Positions 31,742 to 41,029 of a DNA stretch of 64,000 nucleotides are shown piece by piece (within the stretch, counting starts at the first letter, position 1; every line of letters begins with the position of its first letter). Origin of the DNA: Comamonas phosphati. GTDB lineage: Bacteria; Pseudomonadota; Gammaproteobacteria; Burkholderiales; Burkholderiaceae_C. The notes beneath the pieces were generated by a model. That model saw only the letters and a list, made by a program, of their open reading frames with translations. It was not told the origin of the DNA and did not search any database. The stretch spans positions 1 through 64,000 of the forward strand of contig NZ_BMEU01000014.1 in NCBI RefSeq assembly GCF_014637085.1, given 5' to 3'. The translations under genes were made by a program, and so were the position numbers.

Positions 31742-32830
31742 ATGTCTTCCTGCCCCCGCGCTTTCTCGCTCAGCGACTTCGACTTTGAACTGCCCGAATC
31801 GCTGATTGCCCAGCATCCCACCGCCGTGCGCAGCGCCTCGCGCCTGCTCGACGGCCGCCAGCTCCCCCCCACCGACCGCATCTTCCGCGAACTGCCCGAG
31901 CAGCTGCAGGCCGGCGACCTGCTGGTGTTCAACGACACCAAGGTGCTCAAGGCCCGCCTCTTTGGCGAGAAGGCCAGCGGCGGCAAGCTGGAACTGCTGG
32001 TGGAGCGCGTGCTGGCCGGCAACGAGGTCGTGGCCCACATGCGGGTGAGCAAGAAGCCCCTGCCCGGCGCCAAAATCCATCTGTGCGGCGGCCTCGGGCA
32101 CGGCGGCTTCGAGGCCGAGCTGCTGGGCCGCTGGCCCAATGAGGACGGCCCGCTGTTCCGGCTGGCGCTGACCGGCGCGCACGGCGAGACGCCTTACGAG
32201 TTGATGGAGCAGTTCGGCCACCTGCCGCTGCCGCCTTATATAGCCCGCCACCAGGACGGCGAAGTGGACCCCGACGAAAAAGAGGACAGCGAGCGCTACC
32301 AGACCGTGTTCGCCGCCCAGCCCGGTGCCGTGGCCGCACCGACGGCAGCGCTGCACTTCGACGCAACCGTGCTCGCGGCCCTGGAGGCCAGGGGCGTGGA
32401 ACGAGCCAACGTCACCCTGCACGTGGGCGCCGGCACCTTCCAGCCCGTGAAGACCGAGAACCTGGCCGAGCACCAGATGCACAGCGAGTGGTACGACATA
32501 CCGCTGCCCACCCTGGCCGCCCTGGAGCGCTGCCGCCAGCGCGGCGGCCGCGTCGTGGCCGTGGGCACCACCACCGTGCGCACGCTGGAATCCTGGGCCA
32601 AGTACGGCAACACCACAGGCGACACCCGCATCTTCATCACGCCGGGCTTCCAGTTCCAGGTCGTGGACATGCTGGTGACCAACTTCCACCTGCCCAAGAG
32701 CACGCTCATGATGCTGGTCAGCGCCTTCTCGGGCTACGAGCACATCATGGCGCTGTACCGCCATGCGATCGCCCAGCACTACCGCTTCTTCAGCTACGGG
32801 GATTCGATGCTGCTGGAGCGCAGGGGCTAA
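31742..32830 (+). CDS. queA: tRNA preQ1(34) S-adenosylmethionine ribosyltransferase-isomerase
   Basis: The 362-residue enzyme transfers and rearranges ribose from SAM to preQ1 in tRNA, forming epoxyqueuosine. Family segments are [49 protein letters not shown] and TTVRTLES. It starts 148 bp from the divergent recG and is followed by a strong terminator. No tgt or other queuosine gene follows, so it is a single-gene unit here. Confidence 0.98.
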   Translation: MSSCPRAFSLSDFDFELPESLIAQHPTAVRSASRLLDGRQLPPTDRIFRELPEQLQAGDLLVFNDTKVLKARLFGEKASGGKLELLVERVLAGNEVVAHMRVSKKPLPGAKIHLCGGLGHGGFEAELLGRWPNEDGPLFRLALTGAHGETPYELMEQFGHLPLPPYIARHQDGEVDPDEKEDSERYQTVFAAQPGAVAAPTAALHFDATVLAALEARGVERANVTLHVGAGTFQPVKTENLAEHQMHSEWYDIPLPTLAALERCRQRGGRVVAVGTTTVRTLESWAKYGNTTGDTRIFITPGFQFQVVDMLVTNFHLPKSTLMMLVSAFSGYEHIMALYRHAIAQHYRFFSYGDSMLLERRG

Positions 32831-32864
32831 ACGCTCACCTCTCACACAGGCCTTGCCCAGTCCC

Positions 32865-32904
32865 ACATCCAGGCAGCTTTACGTTGCCTGGATGTCTTTT
32901 TTTT
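32865..32904 (+). terminator. Intrinsic terminator of queA
   Basis: ACATCCAGGCA pairs with TGCCTGGATGT and is followed by CTTTTTTTT, a strong rho-independent terminator. Confidence 0.93.
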
Positions 32905-32983
32905 GCCGTGTCCACTCCCTGTCACAAAATCATGCTGGTTCCAATGCAATAATTATGGGTTACCTTATTTCACAATAGTTACC

Positions 32984-34060
32984 ATGGATCGCCAGTTAGT
33001 AACAATCTTGACGCCTCACGGAATTTTCTCCCTGATCAAGAGTGAATGGAAGATTATTGCAACCTATACCACTTTCGCCCTGGCCATAGCCATTGCAGCC
33101 ATTTTCATGCTAGAACCGCGCTATGAAATAAAGGCCTATGTGGACAAGCCATATGGCAATGAAATTTCAGAGCTCAATATCGGCCGAAGCGCTGCAACCG
33201 GTTTGCAGCAATATACCCCAGAACAGGTTTTCTCTTATTTCACGCGACGTCTTACCACGGACGAAGCCATTCAGCATTTTTTTCAAAAAACGTATTTGCC
33301 GCAGCAAGACACTCCACCGGAAACAGATGCAGGCAAGCAAGCTTTATATAACAGCGTCAGAAAGCACGTAATATCGATCACTCCGCCCCCAACCCCCCCC
33401 AAGGGAGGGGTTAGGGATCTCTACAACATCCAAATCACTGCACCGACTGGCGAGAAGGCAAAAAAATGGCTTCAGGAATTTCTTGCACAGGTTTCCGATG
33501 ACGCTCGCCATGCCTTGATCCAGGACATAGAAAAGGCCATTTCCCTGCAAGTCAAAAATACCGAGCGTGATCTGCAAGAGAAGATGAGGACCACCGAGTC
33601 GAATCGGCACGACCGGCAGGCCCAGCTTGCAGAAGCATTGCAGGTTGCCCAGGCCGTCGGCTTGAAGGATCCTCAGATGACCAGTGCCCAGCCACCTCGC
33701 CAGGACGGTGCAGCCTCTTTCATCGATGGTTCGCGGCTCTATGCACGAGGAACCAAATCATTGCAAGCCGAGCTGGAGGTGCTGAAGCACCGCAAAGACG
33801 ATGCACCCTTCGTGGATGGCTTGCGCGCCGCACAGGCACAGCTAAATCTCCTGAAAGAACAGGCTCCGGGTGAAAAGCAATTCAGTATTTTCCACGTCGA
33901 TGGAGAAATAATACAGCCTCTCAAGCCGGTATTTCCGAAAAAATCCCTCATTATGGGTCTGGGCTTATTTCTCGGTTTAGTCCTTGGCGTACTGGCGGCC
34001 CTGATCCGCACAGGCACCCTGCAGCGACTCTTATCCGAATCCCAAGCGTCCGCCTCGTAA
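32984..34060 (+). CDS. Wzz-type chain-length determinant protein (first of two)
   Basis: The 358-residue inner-membrane protein has a transmembrane helix near residues 18-40 and another near the C-terminus preceded by a proline-rich PLKPVFPKK motif. A periplasmic domain rich in coiled-coil-like helices lies between them, the layout of Wzz polysaccharide co-polymerases. These set O-antigen or capsule chain length. No obvious ribosome site precedes the ATG. Base composition at the start is more AT-rich than the neighbours. Residues 133-145 (ITPPPTPPKGGVR) derive from a C/G palindrome and look inserted. No glycosyltransferases are nearby, so the polysaccharide is unknown. Confidence 0.75.
   Translation: MDRQLVTILTPHGIFSLIKSEWKIIATYTTFALAIAIAAIFMLEPRYEIKAYVDKPYGNEISELNIGRSAATGLQQYTPEQVFSYFTRRLTTDEAIQHFFQKTYLPQQDTPPETDAGKQALYNSVRKHVISITPPPTPPKGGVRDLYNIQITAPTGEKAKKWLQEFLAQVSDDARHALIQDIEKAISLQVKNTERDLQEKMRTTESNRHDRQAQLAEALQVAQAVGLKDPQMTSAQPPRQDGAASFIDGSRLYARGTKSLQAELEVLKHRKDDAPFVDGLRAAQAQLNLLKEQAPGEKQFSIFHVDGEIIQPLKPVFPKKSLIMGLGLFLGLVLGVLAALIRTGTLQRLLSESQASAS
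33386..33416 (+). repeat. Short C/G palindrome inside the first Wzz gene
   Basis: CCCCAACCCCCCCC and GGGAGGGGTTAGGG form an imperfect inverted repeat (two mismatches) around AA. It is in frame and encodes PPTPPKGGVR. It stands out from its AT-richer surroundings. Confidence 0.6.
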
Positions 34061-34076
34061 TTTCACCGAAACCCAC

Positions 34077-34121
34077 GCATCGGCCCTTGGCATTAGCAGT
34101 GCCAAGGGCCGATGCATTTTC
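34077..34121 (+). terminator. Long hairpin after the first Wzz gene
   Basis: GCATCGGCCCTTGGCA and its exact reverse complement (16 bp) surround a 7-base loop and are followed by ATTTTC. The remaining 210 bp to the next gene are AT-rich with no recognisable gene; a promoter for the second Wzz gene probably lies there. Confidence 0.8.
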
Positions 34122-34332
34122 AGGGGGATTTATATGGAATATAAACCATACATATATGATTGCGAAATCCATATACTGAAAAAGAAAAATATCCACCGAT
34201 AATAAGCTCCCCTTCCTTATCGCCCAGCGGCAGTGTTTCCACGAGAGTAACTCCCTATTGAAATCCCAGTCCGTTTGCATACAGCAGCAATTGATGCATC
34301 TTCCTACGCCTGATTGGTGATAGATTTCGAGG

Positions 34333-35223
34333 ATGCAAAATACCCATAACATTCTGGAGCCCTCAGTCCATGCCAGCAGCACGGAAGAAGAGATCGACCT
34401 GCTCGACCTTCTCGTCACGCTGGCAGAGCACTGGAAGCTGCTGATCCTGGGTCCTATCATCGTGGGACTGGCAGCGCTCGCAGCCAGCTTCGCCCTACCC
34501 AAGACTTACACCAGTACCTCCACGCTGGCAGTGGAGCGCCCTGGCGCCACCCTTTCTGCTCCGGTGGTCGCCAGCATGGCCTTGTCCGCCGACGTGCTGC
34601 AGAAAATTGCGCCGGCCGCGGGCCTGGACAGCAGCCTGACGGCCGAGGAGATCATCAAAAGGCTCAGCAAGCGTATTTCCGTCACGGTAGGCAAGCAGGA
34701 CAAGCTGCTCACGGTGGAAACCCGGGCCAGAACACCAGAAACCGCCCAGAAACTCAATACGGCGTTGCTGGACGCGCTGTACCCCTTGACTCAGCCTAAA
34801 GGCCTGGAGAAAACGCAGCTCGAGACGCAGTTGATCGGTGAGAAAAAGCGGTTTGCCGAGGCTTCCAGCCTGGAGCTGCAAACCGCTGCGCTGCTGACCT
34901 CTGGCAGGCCGCTTTCCGAAGCCACCAGCCGGCTGTATGGGGAATTGCTGGCCGCCAACAGCTCCCGCCAAGTAACCATCGCGGGCTTGGAAAGACGCCT
35001 GGAGGGCTTGAACCAGGGCGATGTGGTGCAGCTTCCCACCTTGCCCGAGCAGGAGATCAAGCCCAAGAAGCCCATGATTGCCATCGGCGCTGCGGTCTTC
35101 GCGGGCTTTGTCCTGCTGGTCTTTGTCTTTGTTCGCCAGGCCATGTGCAACGTCCAGGAAAACTCTCCCGAACAGGCGGAGAAAATCGCCCGCATCCGCC
35201 GCGCGCTGCCGTTCGGCTCCTGA
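34333..35223 (+). CDS. Wzz-type chain-length determinant protein (second of two)
   Basis: The 296-residue protein has the Wzz N-terminal signature: an acidic stretch EEEIDLLDLLVTLAEHWKLL followed by a transmembrane helix (about residues 36-56), then a periplasmic domain (TYTSTSTLAVERPGA) and a C-terminal helix preceded by LPEQEIKPKKPM. The N-terminal part fits polysaccharide co-polymerases. Its composition is closer to the genome than that of the first Wzz gene. Two Wzz-like genes without assembly genes suggest a modal-length system for a polysaccharide made elsewhere. Confidence 0.75.
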   Translation: MQNTHNILEPSVHASSTEEEIDLLDLLVTLAEHWKLLILGPIIVGLAALAASFALPKTYTSTSTLAVERPGATLSAPVVASMALSADVLQKIAPAAGLDSSLTAEEIIKRLSKRISVTVGKQDKLLTVETRARTPETAQKLNTALLDALYPLTQPKGLEKTQLETQLIGEKKRFAEASSLELQTAALLTSGRPLSEATSRLYGELLAANSSRQVTIAGLERRLEGLNQGDVVQLPTLPEQEIKPKKPMIAIGAAVFAGFVLLVFVFVRQAMCNVQENSPEQAEKIARIRRALPFGS

Positions 35224-35235
35224 GCCACACCCTGC

Positions 35236-35280
35236 GACCATCAAAAAGCCCGCGCCTATGCCGCGGGCTTTTTGATGGTC
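35236..35280. terminator. Bidirectional terminator between wzz-like gene and ung
   Basis: A perfect 19-bp inverted repeat (35236-35254 and 35262-35280) contains GCCCGCG/CGCGGGC flanked by AAAAA and TTTTT. It can end transcription from both convergent genes. Confidence 0.92.
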
Positions 35281-35306
35281 GACCTTCGAACGGTTTCAGA
35301 GACATC

Positions 35307-36038
35307 TCAATAGCCGTGCTGCTCCCGGAACTGGCGCGCCTTGCCGAAGTGGCCGTTGCCGATGAAGGGCACGGGCGGGCGCAGAGCCGACAGCGGCGAC
35401 GGGTGATTGCTGGTCAGCACCAGATGGCCTCTGCCCTGGGGAATCAGCGCCCGCTTGGACTGCGCGTGCGAACCCCAGAGCATGAAGACCACGGGCCGCC
35501 CGCCCTCGGCCACCTGGCGGATCACGGCATCGGTCAGCAGTTCCCAACCCTTGCCCGAATGGCTGGCGGCCTGGCCCTCTTCCACCGTCAGGCAGGTGTT
35601 GAGCAGCAGCACCCCGTTCCTGGCCCATTTGACGAGGCTGCCTCCGGGGTTGGGAAACGGCGGGAACGGCACGCCCAGGTCGCGCTGCATTTCCTTGAAG
35701 ATGTTCTGCAGCGAGGGCGGCAGGCGCACGCCGGGCGCCACCGAAAACGACAGCCCTTCGGCCTGGCCGCGGCCATGGTAGGGGTCCTGGCCCAGGATGA
35801 CGACGCGCACTTCATCGGGCGGCGTCAGCTCCAGCGCACGCAGCGGCAGTGGCGGAAAGATGGCCGCGCCGGCATCCAGGCGCTGCTGCAGATAGGCCAG
35901 CAGCTGCCGGCCCGCTGAGCCCGCGAAAAAGTCGTCGATCAAGGGCTGCCAGCCCGACGCCACCGGCCAGTCGGCGGGCAAGGCGCTGGCCAGCTGCGCC
36001 GGGGAATGCGCGGTATCCGGATCGTGTGCAGTGTTCAT
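35307..36038 (-). CDS. ung: Uracil-DNA glycosylase
   Basis: The 243-residue family 1 enzyme removes uracil from DNA. The water-activating motif GQDPYHG (about residues 83-89) and the C-terminal minor-groove loop HPSPLSA are intact. The N-terminus is a 30-residue extension without motifs. The gene is leftward, downstream of the trp operon, with a family B repeat in the 122-bp gap from trpC. Confidence 0.98.
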   Translation of the reverse strand: MNTAHDPDTAHSPAQLASALPADWPVASGWQPLIDDFFAGSAGRQLLAYLQQRLDAGAAIFPPLPLRALELTPPDEVRVVILGQDPYHGRGQAEGLSFSVAPGVRLPPSLQNIFKEMQRDLGVPFPPFPNPGGSLVKWARNGVLLLNTCLTVEEGQAASHSGKGWELLTDAVIRQVAEGGRPVVFMLWGSHAQSKRALIPQGRGHLVLTSNHPSPLSALRPPVPFIGNGHFGKARQFREQHGY

Positions 36039-36084
36039 GCTGCGATTTTCGCGTTATTTCTAGGACACTGCCGCAGCTCAACTC

Positions 36085-36169
36085 AGAGACATCCAGCAAG
36101 GGCCTAGGCGGCCCCGCAGCGACGATGTCGCCCCCTACCAGGGGGAAGCGGCAAAGCCGCTCAGGAGGT
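36085..36169 (+). repeat. Family B hairpin repeat, copy 3 (overlaps trpC 3' end)
   Basis: The copy begins AGAGACATCCAGCAAGGGCC and ends GCGGC-AAA-GCCGCTCAGGAGGT. The trpC stop codon (36161-36163) and its last two codons lie within the copy's right end. Confidence 0.85.
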
Positions 36170-36967
36170 TTTGAACAATTTCGCCAGCGCTTCGCCAGGC
36201 TCCTCGGCGCGCATGAAGGCCTCGCCCACGAGGAAGGCATTGATGCCGGCATCGCGCATGGTCTTGACGTCGTCCCTGGACAGAATGCCCGACTCGGTGA
36301 CCAGCAGGCGGTCGGCGGGCACGTTCTTCTGCAGCTCCAGCGTGGTTTCGATATGCACCTCGAAATTGCGCAGATTGCGGTTGTTGATGCCCACCAGCGG
36401 CGTCTTGAGCTTCAGCGCGCGCTCCAGTTCCTGGGCGTCGTGCACTTCCACCAGCACCGCCATGTCCAGACTCTGCGCGATCTGCTCCATCTCGGCCATT
36501 TGCGCATCGTCGAGGCAGGCGGCGATCAGCAGCACGCAGTCGGCGCCGATGGAGCGCGATTCGTAGATCTGGTAGGGATCGACCATGAAGTCCTTGCGCA
36601 GCACGGGCAGCAGGCAGCTGGCGCGCGCCTGCTTGAGGTAGTCGATGCTGCCCTGGAAGAACTGCTTGTCGGTGAGCACGGACAGGCAGGCCGCGCTGAC
36701 TTCGCCGTCGCCCATGGCATAGCTCTGGGCGATGTCGGCCGGAATGAAGTCGGCACGGATCACGCCCTTGCTGGGGCTGGCCTTCTTCACTTCGGCGATC
36801 ACGCCGGCCTGGCCGGCCGCGATCTTGGCGCGCAGCGCACCCACGAAGTCGCGCGTGAGCACGCGGCTTTCGGCATCGCGGCGCATGTCCGCCAGGGGCA
36901 TGCGCTTCCTGGCGGCCGCCACTTCCTGGACCTTGACGTCGCAGATTTTTTTCAGAATGTCAGACAT
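36161..36967 (-). CDS. trpC: Indole-3-glycerol phosphate synthase
   Basis: The 268-residue TIM-barrel enzyme closes the indole ring in tryptophan synthesis. Family segments are [34 protein letters not shown] and [11 protein letters not shown]. It is a TrpC-only protein without a fused TrpF domain. It ends FKTS, where the last two codons and stop coincide with the family B repeat. It is the last trp gene here; trpF, trpB and trpA are not in the window. Confidence 0.98.
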   Translation of the reverse strand: MSDILKKICDVKVQEVAAARKRMPLADMRRDAESRVLTRDFVGALRAKIAAGQAGVIAEVKKASPSKGVIRADFIPADIAQSYAMGDGEVSAACLSVLTDKQFFQGSIDYLKQARASCLLPVLRKDFMVDPYQIYESRSIGADCVLLIAACLDDAQMAEMEQIAQSLDMAVLVEVHDAQELERALKLKTPLVGINNRNLRNFEVHIETTLELQKNVPADRLLVTESGILSRDDVKTMRDAGINAFLVGEAFMRAEEPGEALAKLFKTS

Positions 36968-36988
36968 GGGAATTCCTTGGCAATTTTT

Positions 36989-38032
36989 TCAGGCACTTAG
37001 CTTTTGCAGATTTTGCGTATAGGCCACCAGCTCATTGAGCTTGGCCAGGGCCGCGCCGCTGTCGAGCGCGGCCTGGGCCCGGCTCAGGCCGTCCTCGATG
37101 CTGGAGGCCACATTGGCCGCATACAGCGCGGCGCCGGCGTTGAGGCAGACGATGTCGCGCGCCGGACCCTGTTCGCCATGGAGAATGCCCAGCAGCACGG
37201 CCTTGGATTCCTCGGGGTTCTCGACCTTGAAGGCGCGCGTGCCCACCATGCGCAGGCCGAAGTCCTCGGGATGGATCTCGTACTCGCGCACCACGCCGTC
37301 CTTGAGCTCGCCCACCAGCGTGCCCGCGCCCAGGCTGATCTCGTCGAGGCCGTCGCGGCCGTAGACCACGATGGCGTGCTCGGCGCCCAGGCGCTGCAGC
37401 GCGCGCACCTGGATGCCGACCAGGTCCTCGTGGAACACGCCCATGAGGATGTTGGGCGCGCCGGCCGGGTTGGTCAGCGGGCCCAGGATGTTGAAGAGAG
37501 TGCGCACGCCCAGTTCCTTGCGCACGGGCCCCACGTTCTTCATGGCCGGGTGGTGGTTGGGTGCGAACATGAAGCCAATGCCCACGTCGCGGATGCAGTC
37601 GGCGATGTGCGCGGAGTTGAGGTTGATGTTCACGCCCAGCGCTTCCATGGCGTCGGCGCTGCCGCTCTTGCTGCTGACGCTGCGCCCGCCGTGCTTGCTG
37701 ACCTTGCCGCCCGCCGCCGCGATCACGAAGGTGGAGCAGGTGGAGATGTTGAAGGTGTTGGCGCCGTCGCCGCCCGTGCCCACGATGTCCACCAGATGGG
37801 ACTTGTCGTGCACGTTGACCTTGTTGGAGAACTCGCGCATCACCTGGGCCGCGGCCGAGATCTCGCCGATGGTCTCCTTCTTCACGCGCAGGCCCGTGAG
37901 GATGGCCGCCGTCATCACGGGCGAGAGCTCGCCGCGCATGATCGTGCGCATCAGCTGCAGCATTTCGTCGTGGAAGATTTCGCGGTGCTCGATGGTGCGT
38001 TGCAGCGCTTCCTGGGGAGTGATCTGGGTCAT
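36989..38032 (-). CDS. trpD: Anthranilate phosphoribosyltransferase
   Basis: The 347-residue enzyme transfers phosphoribose from PRPP to anthranilate. The glycine-rich PRPP loop [14 protein letters not shown] and [15 protein letters not shown] are intact. It follows trpG by 127 bp and precedes trpC by 21 bp. There is no fusion to trpG. Confidence 0.98.
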   Translation of the reverse strand: MTQITPQEALQRTIEHREIFHDEMLQLMRTIMRGELSPVMTAAILTGLRVKKETIGEISAAAQVMREFSNKVNVHDKSHLVDIVGTGGDGANTFNISTCSTFVIAAAGGKVSKHGGRSVSSKSGSADAMEALGVNINLNSAHIADCIRDVGIGFMFAPNHHPAMKNVGPVRKELGVRTLFNILGPLTNPAGAPNILMGVFHEDLVGIQVRALQRLGAEHAIVVYGRDGLDEISLGAGTLVGELKDGVVREYEIHPEDFGLRMVGTRAFKVENPEESKAVLLGILHGEQGPARDIVCLNAGAALYAANVASSIEDGLSRAQAALDSGAALAKLNELVAYTQNLQKLSA

Positions 38033-38159
38033 GGCAATCTCTCTTAATTCAGGAGCTGACTTCGCTTTTCACATCTCGATTTCAGCATTTTTCAATGCTG
38101 AAATCAAAGTACAAAAAGCGATGACAGCTATACATTCATGAGTCAACGCAGCGGGCCGC

Positions 38160-38744
38160 TCAGGCCTTCTGCTCCAGGAAGTTCCTGAGCATGGCATGGC
38201 CGTGCTCGGTCAGGATGCTCTCGGGGTGGAACTGCACGCCCTCGATGGCCAGCGTCTTGTGCCGCACGCCCTGGATCTCGCCGTCCTCGCTGGTGGCCGT
38301 GACCTGCAGGCAGTCGGGCAAGGTGTTGCGATCGATCACCAGCGAGTGGTAGCGGTTGACCGTGAATTCCCTGGGTAGGTCGGCGAACACGCCGTGCTGG
38401 TCCGTGCTGATCACGCTGGTCTTGCCGTGCATCTGCTGGCCCGCGCGGATGATGTCGCCGCCAAAGGCCGCGCCAATGCTCTGGTGGCCCAGGCACACGC
38501 CCAGGATAGGCAGCTGGCCCGCGAAATGCTGGATGGCCGCCACCGAGATGCCGGCTTCGGCCGGCGAGCATGGGCCCGGCGAAATCACCAGGCGCTCGAT
38601 GCCTTCGCGCGCCATCAGCGCCTGCACCTCGGCCACCGTGGTCTCATCGTTGCGCACCACGGTCACCTCGGCGCCCAGCTCGCCGAAGTACTGGACGATG
38701 TTGTAGGTAAAGCTGTCGTAGTTGTCGATCATCAGGAGCTTCAT
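38160..38744 (-). CDS. trpG: Anthranilate synthase glutamine amidotransferase component
   Basis: The 194-residue class I amidotransferase supplies ammonia to TrpE. The catalytic Cys is in LGVCLGHQ and the His-Glu pair in VQFHPES. The ATG at 38744 overlaps the stop of the preceding chorismate mutase gene (ATGA). The PabA/TrpG family is shared with folate synthesis, so it may serve both, but its position argues for trp. Confidence 0.97.
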   Translation of the reverse strand: MKLLMIDNYDSFTYNIVQYFGELGAEVTVVRNDETTVAEVQALMAREGIERLVISPGPCSPAEAGISVAAIQHFAGQLPILGVCLGHQSIGAAFGGDIIRAGQQMHGKTSVISTDQHGVFADLPREFTVNRYHSLVIDRNTLPDCLQVTATSEDGEIQGVRHKTLAIEGVQFHPESILTEHGHAMLRNFLEQKA

Positions 38745-39097
38745 GCTGGCTCTCCGGCGAATTGATCCAGGTCCAGCCCATGCGAACCGGCATGCAGACG
38801 GGAAAATTCTCTGTGCTCGTAGGCAATGCAGGCCTCCATGAGCGCGCGGTAGACGGCCTCCATCACCTCGGGCCGGCCGCCCTCCTGGCTGGTGCGCTCG
38901 CGTACGCGCTGCACGATGGCTGCTATACGTTCCTCGTCGCGCACCTGGTGCACATCGCCCTTGATGCGCGCGGCCTGCGTCATGTAGCCGATGCGCGTGA
39001 CCAGCAGCGGCACCAGCACATCGTCCAGCGCATTCACCTGGCGGCGCACGTCTTCCATGGTGGTGCAGTGCTGCACCAGATCGATAGCCTTGCTCAT
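38741..39097 (-). CDS. Chorismate mutase, AroQ/PchB type
   Basis: The 118-residue all-helical protein contains the AroQ-fold pattern: [20 protein letters not shown], then [21 protein letters not shown] and [20 protein letters not shown]. It could convert chorismate to prephenate, or be a pyruvate lyase of the PchB type. It is coupled at both ends: its ATG overlaps the trpE stop and its stop overlaps the trpG start, both by ATGA. An enzyme of the competing Phe/Tyr branch inside the trp operon is noteworthy. Confidence 0.88.
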   Translation of the reverse strand: MSKAIDLVQHCTTMEDVRRQVNALDDVLVPLLVTRIGYMTQAARIKGDVHQVRDEERIAAIVQRVRERTSQEGGRPEVMEAVYRALMEACIAYEHREFSRLHAGSHGLDLDQFAGEPA

Positions 39098-40593
39098 TCG
39101 AGTCCCTCTTCCACCAGTTCGGCGGCACGCAGCAGGGCGCGGGCCTTGTGCTCGGTTTCCTTCCACTCCAGCTCCGGCACGGAGTCGGCCACCACGCCGG
39201 CCGAGGCCTGCACGTAGAGCGTGCCGTCCTTGATCACGCCGGTGCGGATGGCGATGGCCAGGTCCATATCGCCCGCAAAGCTCAGGTAGCCGCAGGCGCC
39301 GCCGTAGATGCCGCGCTTGGTCGGTTCGAGCTGGTCGATGACTTCCATGGCATGCACCTTGGGCGCGCCCGTCAGCGTGCCCGCGGGGAAGGTGGCCTTG
39401 AACACGTCCATGCTGTCCATGCCGTCCTGCAAAATGCCTTCCACATTGCTCACGATGTGCATCACGTGGCTGTAGCGCTCCACGGCAAAGGCTTCGGTCA
39501 CCTTGACCGTACCGGTCCTGGCGATGCGGCCTATGTCGTTGCGCGCCAGGTCGATCAGCATCACGTGCTCGGCGCGCTCCTTGGGGTCGGTCACCAGGTC
39601 CTTCTCGGTGGCCTTGTCGGCCTCGGGCGTGGCGCCGCGCGGCCGCGTGCCGGCCAGCGGGCGGATGGTGATCTTGCGGCCCTCGGGCGTGCTCTCCTGG
39701 CGCACCAGGATCTCGGGGCTGGCACCCACCACATGGAAGTCGCCCAGGTGGTAGAAGTACATATAGGGGCTGGGGTTGAGCGAGCGCAGCGCGCGGTACA
39801 GCGACAGCGGCGAGGCCGTGAAGCGCTTGTGGATGCGCTGGCCCACCTGCACCTGCATGAAGTCGCCCGCGGCGATCAGCTCCTTGGCCTGCTGCACGGC
39901 GGCCAGATAGTCCTGCTTGTCGAAGCTGCGCTGGACCGGATGGCTTTCGCCGGCACGGATCTGCGGTGCGCTGACCGAGTAGCGCAGTTGGTCCTTGAGC
40001 TGGCGCAGCCGCTTCTTGGCGCGCGTATAGGCCTCGGGCTCGCCGGGATTGGCGTAGACGATGAGGTAGAGCTTGCCCGACAGATTGTCGATGACGGCCA
40101 CCTCCTCGCACTGCAGCAGCATGATGTCCGGCGTGCCCAGCGAGTCGGGCGGGCAGGAAGTTTCAAGCTTCTTCTCGATGTAGCGCACGGCGTCGTAGCC
40201 GAAATAGCCGGCCAGGCCGCCGCAAAAGCGCGGCAGGCCGGGCGTGAGCGCCACCTTGAAGCGCTTCTGGTAGGCGGCGATGAAGTCCAGCGGATTGCCG
40301 CCAGCGGTCTCGACCACCTGGCCGTCGGTCACGACTTCGGTGCGGACCTCATTGCCAAAGCCGCTGGCGCGCACAAAGCTGCGCGCCGGCAGGCCGATGA
40401 AGCTGTAGCGGCCGAAGCGCTCGCCGCCCACCACGGATTCCAGCAGAAAGCTGTACTTGCCGTCACCGTTGGCATGGGCGAGCTTGAGATAGAGGGAAAG
40501 CGGTGTTTCGAGGTCGGCAAAGGCCTCGATCAGCAGCGGGATGCGGTTATAGCCTTGGGCCGCAAGAGATTTGAATTCCAGTTCCGTGATCAC
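39094..40593 (-). CDS. trpE: Anthranilate synthase component I
   Basis: The 499-residue enzyme makes anthranilate from chorismate. Catalytic-domain motifs are [30 protein letters not shown] and [18 protein letters not shown]. The N-terminal LLES motif (in [11 protein letters not shown]) is the known tryptophan feedback site, so inhibition by Trp is expected. The GTG at 40593 has GGAG about 8 bases upstream; an ATG at 40620 is less likely. I found no Trp-rich leader peptide upstream, so attenuation of the E. coli kind is not apparent. Confidence 0.97.
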   Translation of the reverse strand: MITELEFKSLAAQGYNRIPLLIEAFADLETPLSLYLKLAHANGDGKYSFLLESVVGGERFGRYSFIGLPARSFVRASGFGNEVRTEVVTDGQVVETAGGNPLDFIAAYQKRFKVALTPGLPRFCGGLAGYFGYDAVRYIEKKLETSCPPDSLGTPDIMLLQCEEVAVIDNLSGKLYLIVYANPGEPEAYTRAKKRLRQLKDQLRYSVSAPQIRAGESHPVQRSFDKQDYLAAVQQAKELIAAGDFMQVQVGQRIHKRFTASPLSLYRALRSLNPSPYMYFYHLGDFHVVGASPEILVRQESTPEGRKITIRPLAGTRPRGATPEADKATEKDLVTDPKERAEHVMLIDLARNDIGRIARTGTVKVTEAFAVERYSHVMHIVSNVEGILQDGMDSMDVFKATFPAGTLTGAPKVHAMEVIDQLEPTKRGIYGGACGYLSFAGDMDLAIAIRTGVIKDGTLYVQASAGVVADSVPELEWKETEHKARALLRAAELVEEGLE

Positions 40594-40824
40594 GGGACAG
40601 CTCCGGGATACATGGCGCATGGCCCACCTACGAAGGCCTTGGGGAAAAGGCAGGTGACACTTGCTTGCGGGGGGGTGCGCCGGTTCATTCCAATTGGCCC
40701 GGCAGGGGCCTCGGGTGCACGCCGGGCTCGTGTGCCGGAGTGCGTTCAGCGGTTCGATTGGGCAGGCTTGCGCCAGGGCCAGGCTCCCCGGTCGCCACAA
40801 CCTGTAATGAACGTACGGTGAATG

Positions 40825-40858
40825 AACATGATGCGCACAAGTGTAGCGCATCCATGTT
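40825..40858. promoter_or_regulatory. Palindrome upstream of trpE (candidate operator)
   Basis: AACATGATGCGC pairs with GCGCATC-C-ATGTT, broken by one bulged base and a 9-base centre. It lies about 230 bp upstream of the trpE start in a gap of 436 bp (40594-41029) that otherwise contains only the 76-bp repeat. It may be an operator or RNA hairpin; function unknown. Confidence 0.35.
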
Positions 40859-40928
40859 GCAGCCTCCCCGGAACAATCCGGATTGCTGCGCGCCGGCCCC
40901 GAAGCCATCATGCGCCGCACATCAACAC

Positions 40929-41004
40929 GACTTACGCAAATCAGGTTCAGGCACGAGCTTCGCCTCAAGAAAACCGTCCTGGTGCATTCTTGTTTGCGTA
41001 AGTC
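40929..41004 (-). repeat. 76-bp palindromic repeat, copy 2
   Basis: This copy has the same 12-bp perfect inverted ends as copy 1 (GACTTACGCAAA, TTTGCGTAAGTC) and is exactly as long, in the opposite orientation. It ends 11 bases before the ribosome site of the chalcone-isomerase-like gene. Confidence 0.88.
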
Positions 41005-41029
41005 CTAATAAAAAACTGGAGGAGACACC

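Noticed and set aside
40685-40876. Small reverse frame upstream of trpE as a leader peptide
   Set aside because: It has no tryptophan residues, so it cannot be a Trp-sensing leader.
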